From assembly GCF_019969685.1 (NCBI RefSeq), contig NZ_JAHXYZ010000002.1, forward strand, positions 1,488,001 to 1,552,000: 64,000 nucleotides of DNA. Direction: 5' to 3'. Of the stretch, positions 8,648 through 16,728 are shown piece after piece; positions within the stretch are counted from its first letter, which is position 1; each line of letters starts with the position of its first letter. A program made the position numbers and the translations under genes. Source of the stretch: Microbacterium sp. EST19A. Its GTDB lineage: Bacteria > Actinomycetota > Actinomycetes > Actinomycetales > Microbacteriaceae. The notes under the pieces were generated by a model. That model was not told where the DNA came from. It saw nothing but the letters and a program-made list of their open reading frames with translations, and did not search any database.

Positions 8648-8938
8648 CTATGCGCGAGCGCGGCGCGGCCGGCGACGAAATGCGCGCGGAATCGGCCGGG
8701 TGCGGCCCTGTGCGTGTGCCTCGTGGCTGCGCTCCAGGGCGGAGCGGGCATCGTCGAGGGAATCGAAGGTGCCGAGTTCGGTGCCGTGGTTGTCGCGCAC
8801 GAGGTGAGCCGTGCCGTCGAACTCGACGAAACCGGCGAATTCGCCGTCGCGTGTCGCGACGTGCACGTCGGCGTCGGCCTGCTTCCAGGTCAACGGATCG
8901 GACGGGGGGAAGGTTGTCGTACTCATGGTGATACTCAT
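8648..8938 (-). CDS. Small basic-tailed protein of unknown function
   Basis: This 96-aa soluble protein has an N-terminal part of short strands (V-H-V-A-T-R-D-G-E-F-A-G-F-V-E-F-D-G) that looks like a small beta sheet. A helix with D-S-L-D-D-A-R-S-A-L follows, and the tail is very Arg-rich (about 10 Arg in the last 20 residues). Such tails often bind nucleic acid, but this is inference. A second ATG at 8926 is an equally good start; neither has a clear ribosome binding site. It lies between the desaturase and LtrA genes on the same strand. Confidence 0.65.
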   Translation of the reverse strand: MSITMSTTTFPPSDPLTWKQADADVHVATRDGEFAGFVEFDGTAHLVRDNHGTELGTFDSLDDARSALERSHEAHAQGRTRPIPRAFRRRPRRARA

Positions 8939-9130
8939 TGCTGTGTGGCGGGCACGCGTCTGCGCTCCGCAAGATGTGAGATCGAGGGCGGATGCCGCGC
9001 GCATCGATGTGCGTGGTCCGTGATGGCCCTGATCAGTGGCGACGTGGCGGCCGAGAGGGGCACAGCACACACGTTGCATGATCAGCATAGCAGACTTCGC
9101 CAGACCGCCCCGACCGTCCTCCGTGCGCCG

Positions 9131-10330
9131 CTATTCCTCGCGCCCGCTCCCGCGCGCAGGAGCATGCGGGACAGGAGGACGGACGACCAGCACCACGACG
9201 ATGATCACCAGGATCAGCGCGGAGAGGGTGACCGGGATCGGCAGCACCGGGTCGAGCAGCACCAGCAGCGCGCCCACCGGCACGACCGCGTTGACGATCC
9301 GGTCCGCGTTCTCGCGGATGGCGATCCACCAGATGCCGAGGAGGAACACCGCGATGGGGATCGTGACCGTGAACGAGGCGGCCACGTTCGACAGATGGCT
9401 CTCGCCGGTGAGCACGTCGAGCTCCACCTCGATGCCCGCCGAGAACGCGGCGGCCGCGGCGAAGACGAAGTAGTGCGTGTACCCGTAGCGGAGGGAACGG
9501 CGGAACGAACTGATCGCACGGTGGTGCGGCGGCCAGAAGTAGATCCACCACAGCGATGCGGTGACGAGGAGCGTCAGCACCGAGATCGCGATCAGCGGAC
9601 CGAGGGACTCGACCTTCTCGAGCGCGTCGATGATCGCGTTCGCCGAGGCCAGCAGGCTCTCGCCGAGCACGATCAGGGTGAAGAGACCGTAGCGCTCGGT
9701 GATGTGGTGCGGATGCCACGGCGTCTGGCGGCGATACTCCGCGAACACCGGCACGCCGATCTCGATCAGGGCGAACAGCACGAAGGCGATCCCCTGCAGC
9801 ACACCCGCAGGGATGAGGAGGAACAGCACCCACAGCACCTGGACGGCGGCGATCCCGAAGGCGTAGCGTCGCGTCGCCGCCCACAACGGGCCCGCCGACC
9901 GGGAAGCGCGCAGCCACTGCGCGACCATCGCGATGCGCATCACGATGTAGCCGAGCACGCAGACCGTGAAGTCGCCCTCGTCGAACGCCCGGGGGATGCC
10001 GGCGGCGAACACGAGCACGCCACCCATCTGCACGAAGGTCGTGACGCGGTACAGCCAGTCGTCGGTGTCGAACGACGTCGCGAACCACGTGAAGTTCATC
10101 CACGCCCACCAGATCGCGAAGAACAGCATCGCGTACGACGTGATGCCGTGCAGGACGTGACCCTCGCTGAGCGCATGGTGGAGTTGGGCCGAGGCGATGC
10201 TGACGGCGACGACGAAGACGAGGTCGAAGAACAGCTCGAGCGTGCTCGCGGTGCGGTGCGGCTGGGCGGGGTCGCGGGGCAGCATCGTGCGGAGCCGGAA
10301 GCGCGGGGTGGAGGCGTCGTTCGCAGTCAC
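9131..10330 (-). CDS. ltrA: Low temperature requirement protein A (LtrA) family membrane protein
   Basis: This 399-aa membrane protein has about ten hydrophobic helices. The family marker E-L-F-F-D-L-V-F-V appears in the first helix, and H-x-x-E-R-Y-G-L-F-T-L-I-V-L-G-E-S appears near the middle. LtrA was linked to growth in the cold in Listeria; its biochemical role is not known. The ATG at 10369 and the ATG at 10402 are in frame, but GTG at 10330 is preferred because TATTCT lies exactly 6 bases before it and family members start close to this point. The next gene on the other strand begins the EPS locus. Confidence 0.88.
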   Translation of the reverse strand: MTANDASTPRFRLRTMLPRDPAQPHRTASTLELFFDLVFVVAVSIASAQLHHALSEGHVLHGITSYAMLFFAIWWAWMNFTWFATSFDTDDWLYRVTTFVQMGGVLVFAAGIPRAFDEGDFTVCVLGYIVMRIAMVAQWLRASRSAGPLWAATRRYAFGIAAVQVLWVLFLLIPAGVLQGIAFVLFALIEIGVPVFAEYRRQTPWHPHHITERYGLFTLIVLGESLLASANAIIDALEKVESLGPLIAISVLTLLVTASLWWIYFWPPHHRAISSFRRSLRYGYTHYFVFAAAAAFSAGIEVELDVLTGESHLSNVAASFTVTIPIAVFLLGIWWIAIRENADRIVNAVVPVGALLVLLDPVLPIPVTLSALILVIIVVVLVVRPPVPHAPARGSGREE

Positions 10331-10336
10331 GGCGTC

Positions 10337-10342
10337 AGAATA
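10337..10342 (-). promoter_or_regulatory. -10 element, probable leaderless promoter of ltrA
   Basis: TATTCT on the minus strand is followed by GACGCC and the GTG at 10330. Confidence 0.45.
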
Positions 10343-10406
10343 GCCGTCCGGAAAAACCGATACATCCATTCGGCGGAGATATCTTCCGCTGGCGGCCTCC
10401 ATCCGC

Positions 10407-10412
10407 TACAGT
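10407..10412 (+). promoter_or_regulatory. Possible -10 element of the EPS operon
   Basis: TACAGT lies 17 bases after TTCCGC. If it is used, the transcript carries a leader of about 205 bases before the sugar transferase. The 293-base gap between 10331 and 10623 holds this element and a CTGGGGA array; no ORF is evident there. Confidence 0.35.
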
Positions 10413-10550
10413 GTTCAGAGTCTGCTGTGCCTGCTGCTAGCGACCGCCGTGTGGGACGGCGAAATGCACTCCGTGAGTGGGATCACCGAGTTTCAGCAGG
10501 ACCCGAGGGGTCGGGACGCAGACGATTGCCGTGAACGTGGGGTTCAGGGT

Positions 10551-10588
10551 CTGGGGAAATCTGGGGAAAACTAATGTCGCACTGGGGA
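10551..10588 (+). repeat. Three phased CTGGGGA direct repeats in the EPS leader
   Basis: CTGGGGA occurs at 10551, 10561 and 10582, that is 10 and 21 bases apart, close to one and two turns of DNA. The first two copies extend to CTGGGGAAA. The array lies directly upstream of the first EPS gene. Further single or paired copies lie near the starts of other EPS genes (15289, 25107 on the minus strand, 27715, 39444 and 39460). Confidence 0.5.
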
Positions 10589-10623
10589 TTTTTGCGTACA
10601 TTCACGGCTCAAGGGGCCTCGGC

Positions 10624-12156
10624 ATGACTTCCGTCGAGGATGCTCTGAGCATCGCTCGTCCGGGCGCGGTCTTCATGCCGATCGCTGCTCCGAGAGCAAC
10701 CAAGTCGGTGACGCGCACGGTGGTCACACCTCGCGCTTCGGCGACTCTGGAAAGACGCCGCCAGTGGGAGCGTCGCTATCGGATGCGACTGCGGATCACG
10801 GATGCGGCCGTCATCCTGTTCGCGGTCGGTCTGACAGCGGCGGTCCAGCTGGGCACCGGCATCACCGGGTTCGAGGTCCTTCGTGACGGCATCCCCCTTG
10901 CCGCCCTCTGGTACCTCATGCTCAGTGCACTGCACACGCGGGACGCCGCGTTGTTCCGTGCGAGTGCCACCGAGTACCGCGGCGTGGTCCACGCCAGCGG
11001 GCTCGCCTTCGGGATCATCGCCATCGTGGCGGTGCTGCTCGCATGGAAGTCGATGCAACTGACGCTGCTGCTGGGGCTGCCCGTCGGTGTGTTGACACTT
11101 CTGGTGACCAGGTGGTTGTGGCGCCACTGGCTCCAGGCCCAGCGGACGCACGGGCGGTTCGCCTCCCGCACGCTCGTCGTGGGCAACAGGGATGATGTCG
11201 AGTACGTGGTGCGTACCCTGCACCCGATCGGCGCGTCCGGCTACCAGGTGGTCGGCGCGACGCTCCTCGACGGAAATGCCCGTGAGGTGGAGATCGACGG
11301 CGCGGTGTTCCCTGTTCTGGGGAACGTGAACACCGTGTCGACGGTCGCTGCCGAGCTGGGCGCCGACACGATCATCGTGGCCAGCCGACCCGAAGGCGAG
11401 CCCGAGTTCGTGAAGCAGCTCAGCTGGCAGCTCGAGGGGACGGCCGCCGAGCTCGTCCTCTCGAGCCGCCTCACCGACGTCGCCGGCCCGCGGATCTCGT
11501 TCGCGCCCGTCGAGGGACTGCCCCTCATCCAGGTGCAGATCCCGACCTACGAGGGCGGGCAGCATCTGCTCAAGCGCGCCCTCGACATCGCGGTCGCCAC
11601 GCTGGCGCTCATCCCGATCGCGCTGCTGGCGCCGGTGCTGGCGCTGCTCATCAAGCTCGACTCGCGCGGTTCGGTCTTCTTCTTCCAGGAGCGTGTCGGT
11701 CGCGACGGCCGTCGCTTCAAGATGGTCAAGTTCCGTTCCATGAAGACCGATGCCGAGCAGCAGCTCGCGGCCCTCAAGGACCAGAACCAGGGCTCCGGCC
11801 TCCTGTTCAAGATGAAGGACGACCCTCGCGTGACCCGCGTCGGCCGCATCCTGCGCAAGCTGTCGCTCGACGAGCTGCCGCAGTTCTGGAACGTCCTCAT
11901 CGGCGACATGAGCGTCGTGGGCCCGCGCCCGCCGCTTCCCAGCGAGGTCACCGCCTACGACGGCACCGTGTTCCGCCGCCTCTACATCAAGCCCGGGATC
12001 ACCGGCCTGTGGCAGGTCTCGGGTCGAAGCGACCTCTCCTGGGATGAGAGCGTCCGCCTCGATCTGCGCTACGTCGAGAACTGGTCCGTCATGAACGATC
12101 TGCAGATCATGTGGCGCACCGCGAAGGTCATGGTGCAGCCCAGCGGGGCATACTGA
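10624..12156 (+). CDS. Polyprenyl-phosphate sugar-1-phosphate transferase (initiates EPS repeat unit)
   Basis: This 510-aa protein starts the repeat unit by moving a sugar-1-phosphate from a nucleotide sugar to the lipid carrier. Residues 55-160 hold four membrane helices, and residues 175-310 a Rossmann-like domain beginning L-V-V-G-N. A fifth helix lies near 365-390. The catalytic bacterial sugar transferase domain runs from about 355 to 510. Its conserved blocks are K-R-A-L-D-I, F-F-Q-E-R-V-G-R-D-G, K-F-R-S-M, L-D-E-L-P-Q-F-W-N-V, and M-S-V-V-G-P-R-P. The frame is open to 10477, but AAGGGG is correctly placed for the ATG at 10624. The donor sugar is unknown. It is the first gene of the EPS operon. 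Confidence 0.92.
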   Translation: MTSVEDALSIARPGAVFMPIAAPRATKSVTRTVVTPRASATLERRRQWERRYRMRLRITDAAVILFAVGLTAAVQLGTGITGFEVLRDGIPLAALWYLMLSALHTRDAALFRASATEYRGVVHASGLAFGIIAIVAVLLAWKSMQLTLLLGLPVGVLTLLVTRWLWRHWLQAQRTHGRFASRTLVVGNRDDVEYVVRTLHPIGASGYQVVGATLLDGNAREVEIDGAVFPVLGNVNTVSTVAAELGADTIIVASRPEGEPEFVKQLSWQLEGTAAELVLSSRLTDVAGPRISFAPVEGLPLIQVQIPTYEGGQHLLKRALDIAVATLALIPIALLAPVLALLIKLDSRGSVFFFQERVGRDGRRFKMVKFRSMKTDAEQQLAALKDQNQGSGLLFKMKDDPRVTRVGRILRKLSLDELPQFWNVLIGDMSVVGPRPPLPSEVTAYDGTVFRRLYIKPGITGLWQVSGRSDLSWDESVRLDLRYVENWSVMNDLQIMWRTAKVMVQPSGAY

Positions 12157-12160
12157 TCGG

Positions 12161-13327
12161 ATGAGCAATGCGAATCCGCTCACCATTGCGATGGTGGGGA
12201 CCCGCGGAGTGCCCGCAGCATACGGAGGCTTCGAGACGGCGATCGAGGAAGTCGGTCGCCGTCTCGCCGCCCGCGGTCACGACGTCGTCGTGTACACCCG
12301 GGGTTCCGAGCGCCGCGAGAAGGAGTACCTGGGCATGCGGGTGGTGCACCTCCCGGCGATTCCCGTGAAGCAGATCGAGACGCTCAGCCACACCGGCCTT
12401 TCCGCACTGCATCTGATGTTCCGCCGCCGCCCGGACGCGACCTTCGTCTTCAACGCGGCGAACTCCCCCTTCCTGCCGCTGCTGCGGCTGCGCCGGGCAC
12501 CGGTGGGGCTGCACATGGACGGGCTCGAGTGGCGCCGTTCGAAGTGGGGACCTCGCGGCAAGGCCTACTATCGCTGGGCCGAGCAGTTCGGCGTGCGCAC
12601 GGCCGATGCCCTGATCGCCGACGCCCCCGGCATCGCCGACTACTACCGTCACCAGTTCGATGTGCCGACGGAGATGATCCGTTACGGAGCCCCGATCCTG
12701 GAGTCCGTCACGGACGGCCGGATCGAAGAGCTCGGGCTGACGCCGGCCGGCTACCACCTCGTGGTCGCCCGCTTCGAACCCGAGAACCACGTGCTCGAGA
12801 TCGTCGAGGGCTACCGTCGCAGCGCCGCGGCCCTGCCGCTGGTCGTCGTGGGATCCGCCCCCTACAGCAGCGAGTACACCCAGCGGATCCAGGAGGCCGC
12901 TGCCGGCGACGAGCGCATCCGCCTCGTCGGCGGAGTGTACGACCAGGAACTGCTGGACGCCCTCTACTTCCATGCCTTCACCTACGACCACGGCCACTCG
13001 GTCGGCGGTACGAATCCCTCGCTCCTGCGCGCGCTGGGCGCGTCGACAGCGGTCATCGCGTTCGATGTCGCGTTCAATCGCGAGGTGCTCGCCGACGATG
13101 GCTGGTTCTTCTCCGCACCGGACGACGTCGCTGCGGCCTTCGAGCACTCGGAGGCCGACCCGGACGGCACGCGCGAGCGGGGCGTCCGAGGACAGGAGCG
13201 GGCGCGCACCGCGTTCCGCTGGGAAGACGTCGCCGACGCGTACGAGCAGTTGGCTCACGCACTCGCGAAGCGGGTCAGTGTCCACCGCACTGCGCGGCGG
13301 GCGAAGCGGCGCGCACAGGAGTGGTGA
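12161..13327 (+). CDS. Glycosyltransferase with DUF1972 N-terminus (rhamnosyltransferase-like, GT4)
   Basis: This 388-aa GT-B glycosyltransferase begins A-M-V-G-T-R-G-V-P-A-A-Y-G-G-F-E-T, the DUF1972 signature found in enzymes that add the second sugar (often rhamnose) of a capsule unit. The C-terminal half has the GT4-like block H-S-V-G-G-T-N-P-S-L-L-R-A-L. It starts 4 bases after the sugar transferase stop, which suggests it acts directly after the initiating step. A local dTDP-rhamnose operon makes rhamnose a reasonable donor, but this is inference. The C-terminal 25 residues are very basic. Confidence 0.88.
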   Translation: MSNANPLTIAMVGTRGVPAAYGGFETAIEEVGRRLAARGHDVVVYTRGSERREKEYLGMRVVHLPAIPVKQIETLSHTGLSALHLMFRRRPDATFVFNAANSPFLPLLRLRRAPVGLHMDGLEWRRSKWGPRGKAYYRWAEQFGVRTADALIADAPGIADYYRHQFDVPTEMIRYGAPILESVTDGRIEELGLTPAGYHLVVARFEPENHVLEIVEGYRRSAAALPLVVVGSAPYSSEYTQRIQEAAAGDERIRLVGGVYDQELLDALYFHAFTYDHGHSVGGTNPSLLRALGASTAVIAFDVAFNREVLADDGWFFSAPDDVAAAFEHSEADPDGTRERGVRGQERARTAFRWEDVADAYEQLAHALAKRVSVHRTARRAKRRAQEW

Positions 13328-13348
13328 TCGGAGTCCGCCGGCACCGGA

Positions 13349-13924
13349 TCAGGACGGCAGGGTGATCCCCTGCTGCAGGCGGCGAGCGAGCGTCCGCGTG
13401 TCGGCGGCAGCCTTCTGCAGCCCTCTGCGGTGAGTGCGGACGCCGAGATGATGCACGTCGACCACGTCGAGCGGGTGGCCCGTCTCACGTCGCCACGGCA
13501 GCGACCGCTGCACCGGGAGGCGGAGCGTGCCGCGACGGGAGTCCAGGATTTCGGCGTACTCGGCGAGGGTTGCGGCAGAGACCTCCTGCTCCCCGAGCAG
13601 CAGGGCCTCGCGGAGAGTGAACGTGCGAGAGCGAGCGCCCGGGCTCTTCCGCGCGATCAGCGAGCGCTCGGCGAGCGACGCAGCGATCACCAGATCCGCC
13701 GCATCGAGGTCCGCCATGGTCAACGGAGTCGAGAGATGGCCGAGCGCCGTGACGACGACCCCGACCGAGTACCGACAGGCGCGCCGCCTCGGCGAAGCCT
13801 CGGTGCCGGCGGAGCCCACGACCCATCGGCCCGCATCGGCGCCGAGTTCGTCCGCGAATGCGGCAGCCATGAGCGGCGATCGGCAGATGTTCTGCGCGCA
13901 GACGAAGAGCACTCGTCCAGTCAT
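13349..13924 (-). CDS. Low-molecular-weight protein tyrosine phosphatase (Wzb-like)
   Basis: This 191-aa phosphatase probably removes phosphate from the BY-kinase encoded 1.4 kb away. The P-loop is C-A-Q-N-I-C-R-S near residue 8, fitting C-x5-R-S, although the family more often has G before N. The usual D-P-[YF] general-acid motif is not obvious; the C-terminal part has V-V-D-V-H instead, so activity or specificity may differ. It lies on the opposite strand, between two glycosyltransferase genes, and ends 21 bases from the stop of the gene before it. GGAGGGG precedes the ATG. Another in-frame ATG lies 30 bases upstream. Confidence 0.85.
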   Translation of the reverse strand: MTGRVLFVCAQNICRSPLMAAAFADELGADAGRWVVGSAGTEASPRRRACRYSVGVVVTALGHLSTPLTMADLDAADLVIAASLAERSLIARKSPGARSRTFTLREALLLGEQEVSAATLAEYAEILDSRRGTLRLPVQRSLPWRRETGHPLDVVDVHHLGVRTHRRGLQKAAADTRTLARRLQQGITLPS

Positions 13925-14066
13925 CCCGATTCCCCTCCCCGCACTGATCGGCACGGGCGCCGGCTTCGAAGGTTTCCCCCCAGCCGCGTCGACACGGTAA
14001 GAATGATCCTATCTGCCGCCGATCGGCTTCCGGCGGGGTCTCGATACGAACGGAACGGGGAACCTC

Positions 14067-15221
14067 TTGCTCGTCCTCATCGTCCACCCCGGTGCTGAGC
14101 TGTACGGCGCCGATCGCGTGACGCTCGAGTCGGCAGCCGGTCTTGCCGCGGCCGGCCACGATGTGGTCGCCGCGCTTCCCGAGCACGGCCCCCTGGTGGC
14201 CGCGCTCGAGTCCCACGGCGTGCGCGTCGTCATCCGACGGATGTTCGTGCTCCGCAAGCAGCTGCTGCGGCCGCGCAACTGGCCGAGGCTGCTCGCCTCC
14301 GCCGCCGGCGGCTTCGTGGACTCCTGGAGGCTGATCTCCCGATACCGTCCGGATGCCGCGTATGTGAGCACCGTCGTCCTCCCGCACTGGCCGCTGATGC
14401 TGCGCATGAGGCGCGTCCGGACCATCACCCATGTGCACGAGGCCGAGGCGGACTCCCCCTGGGCGCTGCGCGCCTTCCTCTACAGCCCGCAGCTCTGGGC
14501 GCACACCGTCATCGCGAACAGTCGATTCACCGCCGACCTCATGCGCCGATCGCTCCCTGGCCTGAGTCGGAAGATCAGGGTCGTGCTCAACCCGGTGCCC
14601 GGTCCGCCTGCGGTGTCGCCTCCGCGCGAGCGACTCGACCCCATCCGCATCGGCTACGTCGGCCGGCTGTCGCCCCGCAAGGCGCCTGACGTGGTCGTCA
14701 GCGCGATCGCCCTGCTGCGCGATCGGGGCCGGAACGCGCACCTCGACATCATCGGCGATGTCTTCCGCGGCTACGAGTGGTACGCGGCGGAGCTCGCGGC
14801 GCAGATCACAGCGGAGAAGCTGAGCGACGTCGTGACCTCGCACGGCTACGCGACCGATGTGTGGCCGCACGTCGCCGCGTGCGATGTCATGGTCGTGCCG
14901 TCCCGCACGGATGAGTCCTTCGGGAACACCGCGGTGGAGTCGATTCTCGCCGAACGCCCGGTGATCGTCAGTGATCTCACCGGGTTGCGGGAGGCCGTGG
15001 CAGAGTACCCGACATCTCGAGTCGTGCCCCCCGGAGACGCCGCCGCGGTGGCCGATGCGATCCAGGAGCTCATGGACACCTGGTCGGATGTCGTCCGGCA
15101 CACGGCGGCCGCCGCAGCCGCCGCGGCCGATCGCCATTCGGTCGCCGGATATCGGCGAATCGTCACGAAAACCGTGGAGAGCTCCGCCGGAGTGACACAC
15201 TCGGAGTTCACGGCGGATTGA
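14067..15221 (+). CDS. GT4-type glycosyltransferase, TTG start
   Basis: This 384-aa GT-B enzyme has an N-terminal acceptor domain with H-P-G-A-E-L-Y-G-A-D-R-V, typical of GT4 enzymes. Its donor domain contains I-G-Y-V-G-R-L-S-P-R-K, and the nucleotide-sugar loop reads S-R-T-D-E-S-F-G-N-T-A-V-E-S. The start is TTG, with GGGGAAC just upstream; no ATG or GTG fits as well. It faces away from the phosphatase gene and is followed after 82 bases by the BY-kinase gene. Its sugar is unknown. Confidence 0.88.
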   Translation: MLVLIVHPGAELYGADRVTLESAAGLAAAGHDVVAALPEHGPLVAALESHGVRVVIRRMFVLRKQLLRPRNWPRLLASAAGGFVDSWRLISRYRPDAAYVSTVVLPHWPLMLRMRRVRTITHVHEAEADSPWALRAFLYSPQLWAHTVIANSRFTADLMRRSLPGLSRKIRVVLNPVPGPPAVSPPRERLDPIRIGYVGRLSPRKAPDVVVSAIALLRDRGRNAHLDIIGDVFRGYEWYAAELAAQITAEKLSDVVTSHGYATDVWPHVAACDVMVVPSRTDESFGNTAVESILAERPVIVSDLTGLREAVAEYPTSRVVPPGDAAAVADAIQELMDTWSDVVRHTAAAAAAAADRHSVAGYRRIVTKTVESSAGVTHSEFTAD

Positions 15222-15253
15222 CGGCTGTGAACAGGGGAGAATAGTCAGTGGGA

Positions 15254-15283
15254 GAGCATCCCGGATTCCGAGTCCGGATGCTC
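15254..15283 (+). promoter_or_regulatory. Inverted repeat in front of the BY-kinase gene
   Basis: GAGCATCC pairs with GGATGCTC, with further partial pairing inside. It lies 20 bases before the ATG, between the glycosyltransferase and the kinase. It could be a weak terminator, an attenuator or an operator. Confidence 0.4.
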
Positions 15284-15303
15284 GAACACTGGGGAGGAAC
15301 ATC

Positions 15304-16728
15304 ATGTCACTGCAGGACTACCTCGACGCCCTGCGTCGACAGTGGATCGTCATCGTCGCGCTCACGATCATCGGCGCCGGTGCGGCGTTCGGCTATTCGA
15401 GGACCCTGCCTCCGGAGTACAGCTCGACGGCGGCCGTGATGGTCATCCCGCAGCGTGGGGACAGCACGAACGAGCTCGTGCAGGGCTCGAGCTACGTGCA
15501 GAGCCTGGTGCAGACCTACGCCGTGCTGGCCTCCTCTCCGCTGGTCCTGACTCCCGTCATCGACGACCTCGGTCTCGACGAGACGGCGACCCAGCTGGCG
15601 AAGCGCGTGTCGGTGGTGAACACCCTCAACACGGTCGTGGTCGAGATCTCGGTCACCGACAGCGACAAGGAGCGGGCGCAGGAGATCACCGCGGCCATCA
15701 CCGACTCCCTCGTCTCCGCCGTCGCCGACGTGTCGCCGAGCGATGCGGAGGGCCAGCCGGCCGTCCGCCTCGAGACCATCGCTCCCGCCCGCATGCCTCA
15801 GGCGCCGATCGGCCCCAACACCCGCCTCATCACGCTCATCGGCGCCGCACTCGGACTCGCCCTCAGCGTCGGGTACGCACTCATCCGACGCGCACTCGGC
15901 ACCAGGATCGCCGAGCGCGGCGACATCGCCTCGGTGACCGACGCTCCGGTCATCGGCGAGATCGTCGCCTGGCGCCGCAACTACACGGTCCTGTCGACCA
16001 TGCTCCGCAGCCGCGACAGTCGTGCCGCCGAGTCGTTCCGCGCGCTCGCGGCGAACCTCAAGTACGTCGCCGTCGACCGCGAGCTGCAGGTCGTCATGAT
16101 GACGTCGTCTGCTCCGCACGAGGGAAAGTCCTCGGTCAGCATCGGCCTGGCCGCCGCTCTCGCCGAGTCGAACCACGACGTGCTGGTCATCGATGCCGAT
16201 CTGCGCCGGTCATCCGTAGCGACCCAGCTGCAGCTCGAGGGATCTGTCGGCGTCACCTCGATCCTCGTCGGCGACGCGACCTTCGATGAGGCCGTGCAGC
16301 ACGCGAAGTCGATGAACATCGACATCATCGCCGGCGGCTCGCCCGCCCCGAACCCCGGGCAGCTGATCACCTCGCACCGCCTGCGCGAACTCGTGGCCGA
16401 GGCGCGCACGCGCTACGAGTACGTGATCATCGACAGCGCCCCGGCGCTCGTGGTGTCGGATGCCCTGTGGCTCGCGGACCTGTCCGACGGCGTCCTCGTG
16501 GTCGCACGCTCCGGGAAGACGCGTCGCAAGCAGGTCAGCGCGGTGCTGTCCGCCCTCAAGTCCACGCACAAGGACGTCATCGGCATCGTGCTCAACGCGG
16601 TCAAGCGCAACGAGCGCGGCCCCTACTACGTCGCGGAGGCTCCTGCCCGGCGCTGGTCGCGCGCCGCCAAGCCGGCGAACGCGAGCGCTGAAGGAACACC
16701 GGGCGACACCGCCGCGCGCGACGCATGA
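15304..16728 (+). CDS. Wzc-like chain-length determinant and BY-type tyrosine kinase (single chain)
   Basis: This 474-aa protein joins a chain-length (Wzz) module to a bacterial tyrosine kinase and controls polymer length and export. Residues 14-32 and 175-195 are membrane helices flanking an extracellular region. The kinase has Walker A A-P-H-E-G-K-S-S near 275, Walker A' V-L-V-I-D-A-D-L-R-R near 295, and Walker B Y-V-I-I-D-S-A-P near 375. The C-terminus has only one Tyr pair (G-P-Y-Y) instead of the usual Tyr cluster. It overlaps the flippase gene by ATGA. GGGGAGG, inside a CTGGGGA motif, is the ribosome binding site. Confidence 0.92.
   Translation: MSLQDYLDALRRQWIVIVALTIIGAGAAFGYSRTLPPEYSSTAAVMVIPQRGDSTNELVQGSSYVQSLVQTYAVLASSPLVLTPVIDDLGLDETATQLAKRVSVVNTLNTVVVEISVTDSDKERAQEITAAITDSLVSAVADVSPSDAEGQPAVRLETIAPARMPQAPIGPNTRLITLIGAALGLALSVGYALIRRALGTRIAERGDIASVTDAPVIGEIVAWRRNYTVLSTMLRSRDSRAAESFRALAANLKYVAVDRELQVVMMTSSAPHEGKSSVSIGLAAALAESNHDVLVIDADLRRSSVATQLQLEGSVGVTSILVGDATFDEAVQHAKSMNIDIIAGGSPAPNPGQLITSHRLRELVAEARTRYEYVIIDSAPALVVSDALWLADLSDGVLVVARSGKTRRKQVSAVLSALKSTHKDVIGIVLNAVKRNERGPYYVAEAPARRWSRAAKPANASAEGTPGDTAARDA

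Noticed and set aside
8648..9088. A longer 146-aa form of the small basic-tailed protein
   Set aside because: The extra N-terminus is Cys/Arg/His-rich without pattern and the internal ATGs give a more normal protein start.
12128..13285. A 385-codon minus-strand frame opposite the DUF1972 glycosyltransferase
   Set aside because: It has shadow composition and no motif, and the plus strand gene is well supported.
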